The notes beneath the pieces are model-generated. The model made no database searches, was not told where the DNA came from, and worked only from the letters and a program-made list of their open reading frames with translations. From Gammaproteobacteria bacterium RBG_16_57_12 (GTDB taxonomy: Bacteria; Pseudomonadota; Gammaproteobacteria; RBG-16-57-12): a stretch of DNA of 6,804 bases. Position numbers and translations under genes: made by a program. How positions within the stretch are numbered: the stretch's first letter is position 1; each line of letters begins with the position of its first letter. Where the stretch lies: contig MGXL01000094.1 in assembly GCA_001801365.1 (NCBI GenBank), positions 8,693 to 15,496 of the forward strand. The letters are read 5' to 3'. This document shows, piece after piece, positions 6,477 through 6,804 of this stretch.

Positions 6477-6548
6477 GAGCCTGTCGGACTTAGGCGATCG
6501 TAGCGAAGGAAAGCCATTTTGGTCGCAATCACGTGTAATGGAGGCAAC

Positions 6549-6804
6549 ATGGCCAACAATCTTACCCGCAAGATTCTCGAGGCCCATCTCGTTTCCGGGC
6601 GACTGATGCCCGGCAAAGAGATCGGCCTGGGTATTGACCACACCCTGTTGCAGGATGCCACCGGTACGCTGGCCATGCTGGCGTTCGAAGCCATCGGTGT
6701 CGAGCGGGTCAAGGTCGAGCTGGCCGCGCAGTACGTGGATCACAACCTGCTGCAGACCGATTTCAAGAATGCCGACGACCACCGCTATCTGCAGACTGCC
6801 TGCG
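6549..6804 (+). CDS. Aconitate hydratase, Aquifex-type, N-terminal part (3' end cut by window)
   Basis: The first 85 residues of an aconitase open to the window edge. The start MANNLTRKILEAHLVSG is followed by GKEIGLGIDHTLLQDATGT (22-40), FEAIGVERVKVELAAQYVDH (45-64), then HNLLQTDFKNADDHRYLQTAC (64-84). The DxTLxQDATGT and YVDHNxLQ elements, with ENADDH-like residues after them, are typical of the putative aconitases called Aquifex type, about 640-660 residues long. The enzyme converts citrate to isocitrate through cis-aconitate using a [4Fe-4S] cluster; the cluster cysteines mostly lie beyond the edge. The ATG at 6549 follows GGAGG (6540-6544) with a short 4-base spacing. Homoaconitase or isopropylmalate dehydratase large subunit are relatives, but the N terminus fits aconitase better. 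It lies 72 bases after fumC on the same strand. Confidence 0.9.
   Translation, partial: MANNLTRKILEAHLVSGRLMPGKEIGLGIDHTLLQDATGTLAMLAFEAIGVERVKVELAAQYVDHNLLQTDFKNADDHRYLQTAC

Noticed and set aside
6435..6782. Minus-strand open frame opposite the aconitase start
   Set aside because: It overlaps both the fumC end and clear aconitase N-terminal motifs on the plus strand.

Overview
The window looks like chromosomal DNA of a Gram-negative proteobacterium, most likely a gammaproteobacterium or a close relative. The evidence is a TonB-dependent outer-membrane receptor, signal peptides for export to a periplasm, a Tat-type YcbK/DUF882 protein, and a class II fumarase whose residues closely follow the Pseudomonas-type FumC as I remember it. 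Shine-Dalgarno sites of the AGGAG type precede most starts. No RNA gene, CRISPR array or transposase gene is visible.

Layout. Positions 1-425 (+) hold the C-terminal strands of a TonB-dependent receptor. A gap of 175 bases containing a perfect 9-bp hairpin follows. Positions 601-1551 (+) encode an exported substrate-binding protein of the ABC_sub_bind type, and its end overlaps by 17 bases the start of a membrane histidine kinase (1535-3388, +). Converging on the kinase from the other strand are two cell-wall genes, read right to left. The first is a LysM + YkuD L,D-transpeptidase (start 4861). The second is a Tat-exported DUF882/M15-like endopeptidase (3943-3401). A divergent control region (4862-5090) separates these from fumC (5091-6476, +). 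The start of an Aquifex-type aconitase (6549 to the window edge, +) follows fumC.

How the genes fit together. The first block reads as a sensory unit: a receptor that brings a solute into the periplasm, a binding protein with no permease or ATPase beside it, and a kinase translationally coupled to the binding protein. I infer that the binding protein presents its ligand to the kinase rather than to a transporter; no response regulator is in view. The second block pairs an enzyme family that makes L,D (3-3) peptidoglycan links with one whose E. coli member cuts them. The third block supplies two TCA-cycle hydratases.

The clearest anomaly is a one-base frameshift near 4139 in the L,D-transpeptidase gene. 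The catalytic Cys is kept, but a recognisable family tail is moved into another frame, where it continues to a stop at 3966. The binding-protein/kinase pair also uses visibly more A/T-rich codons than its neighbours.
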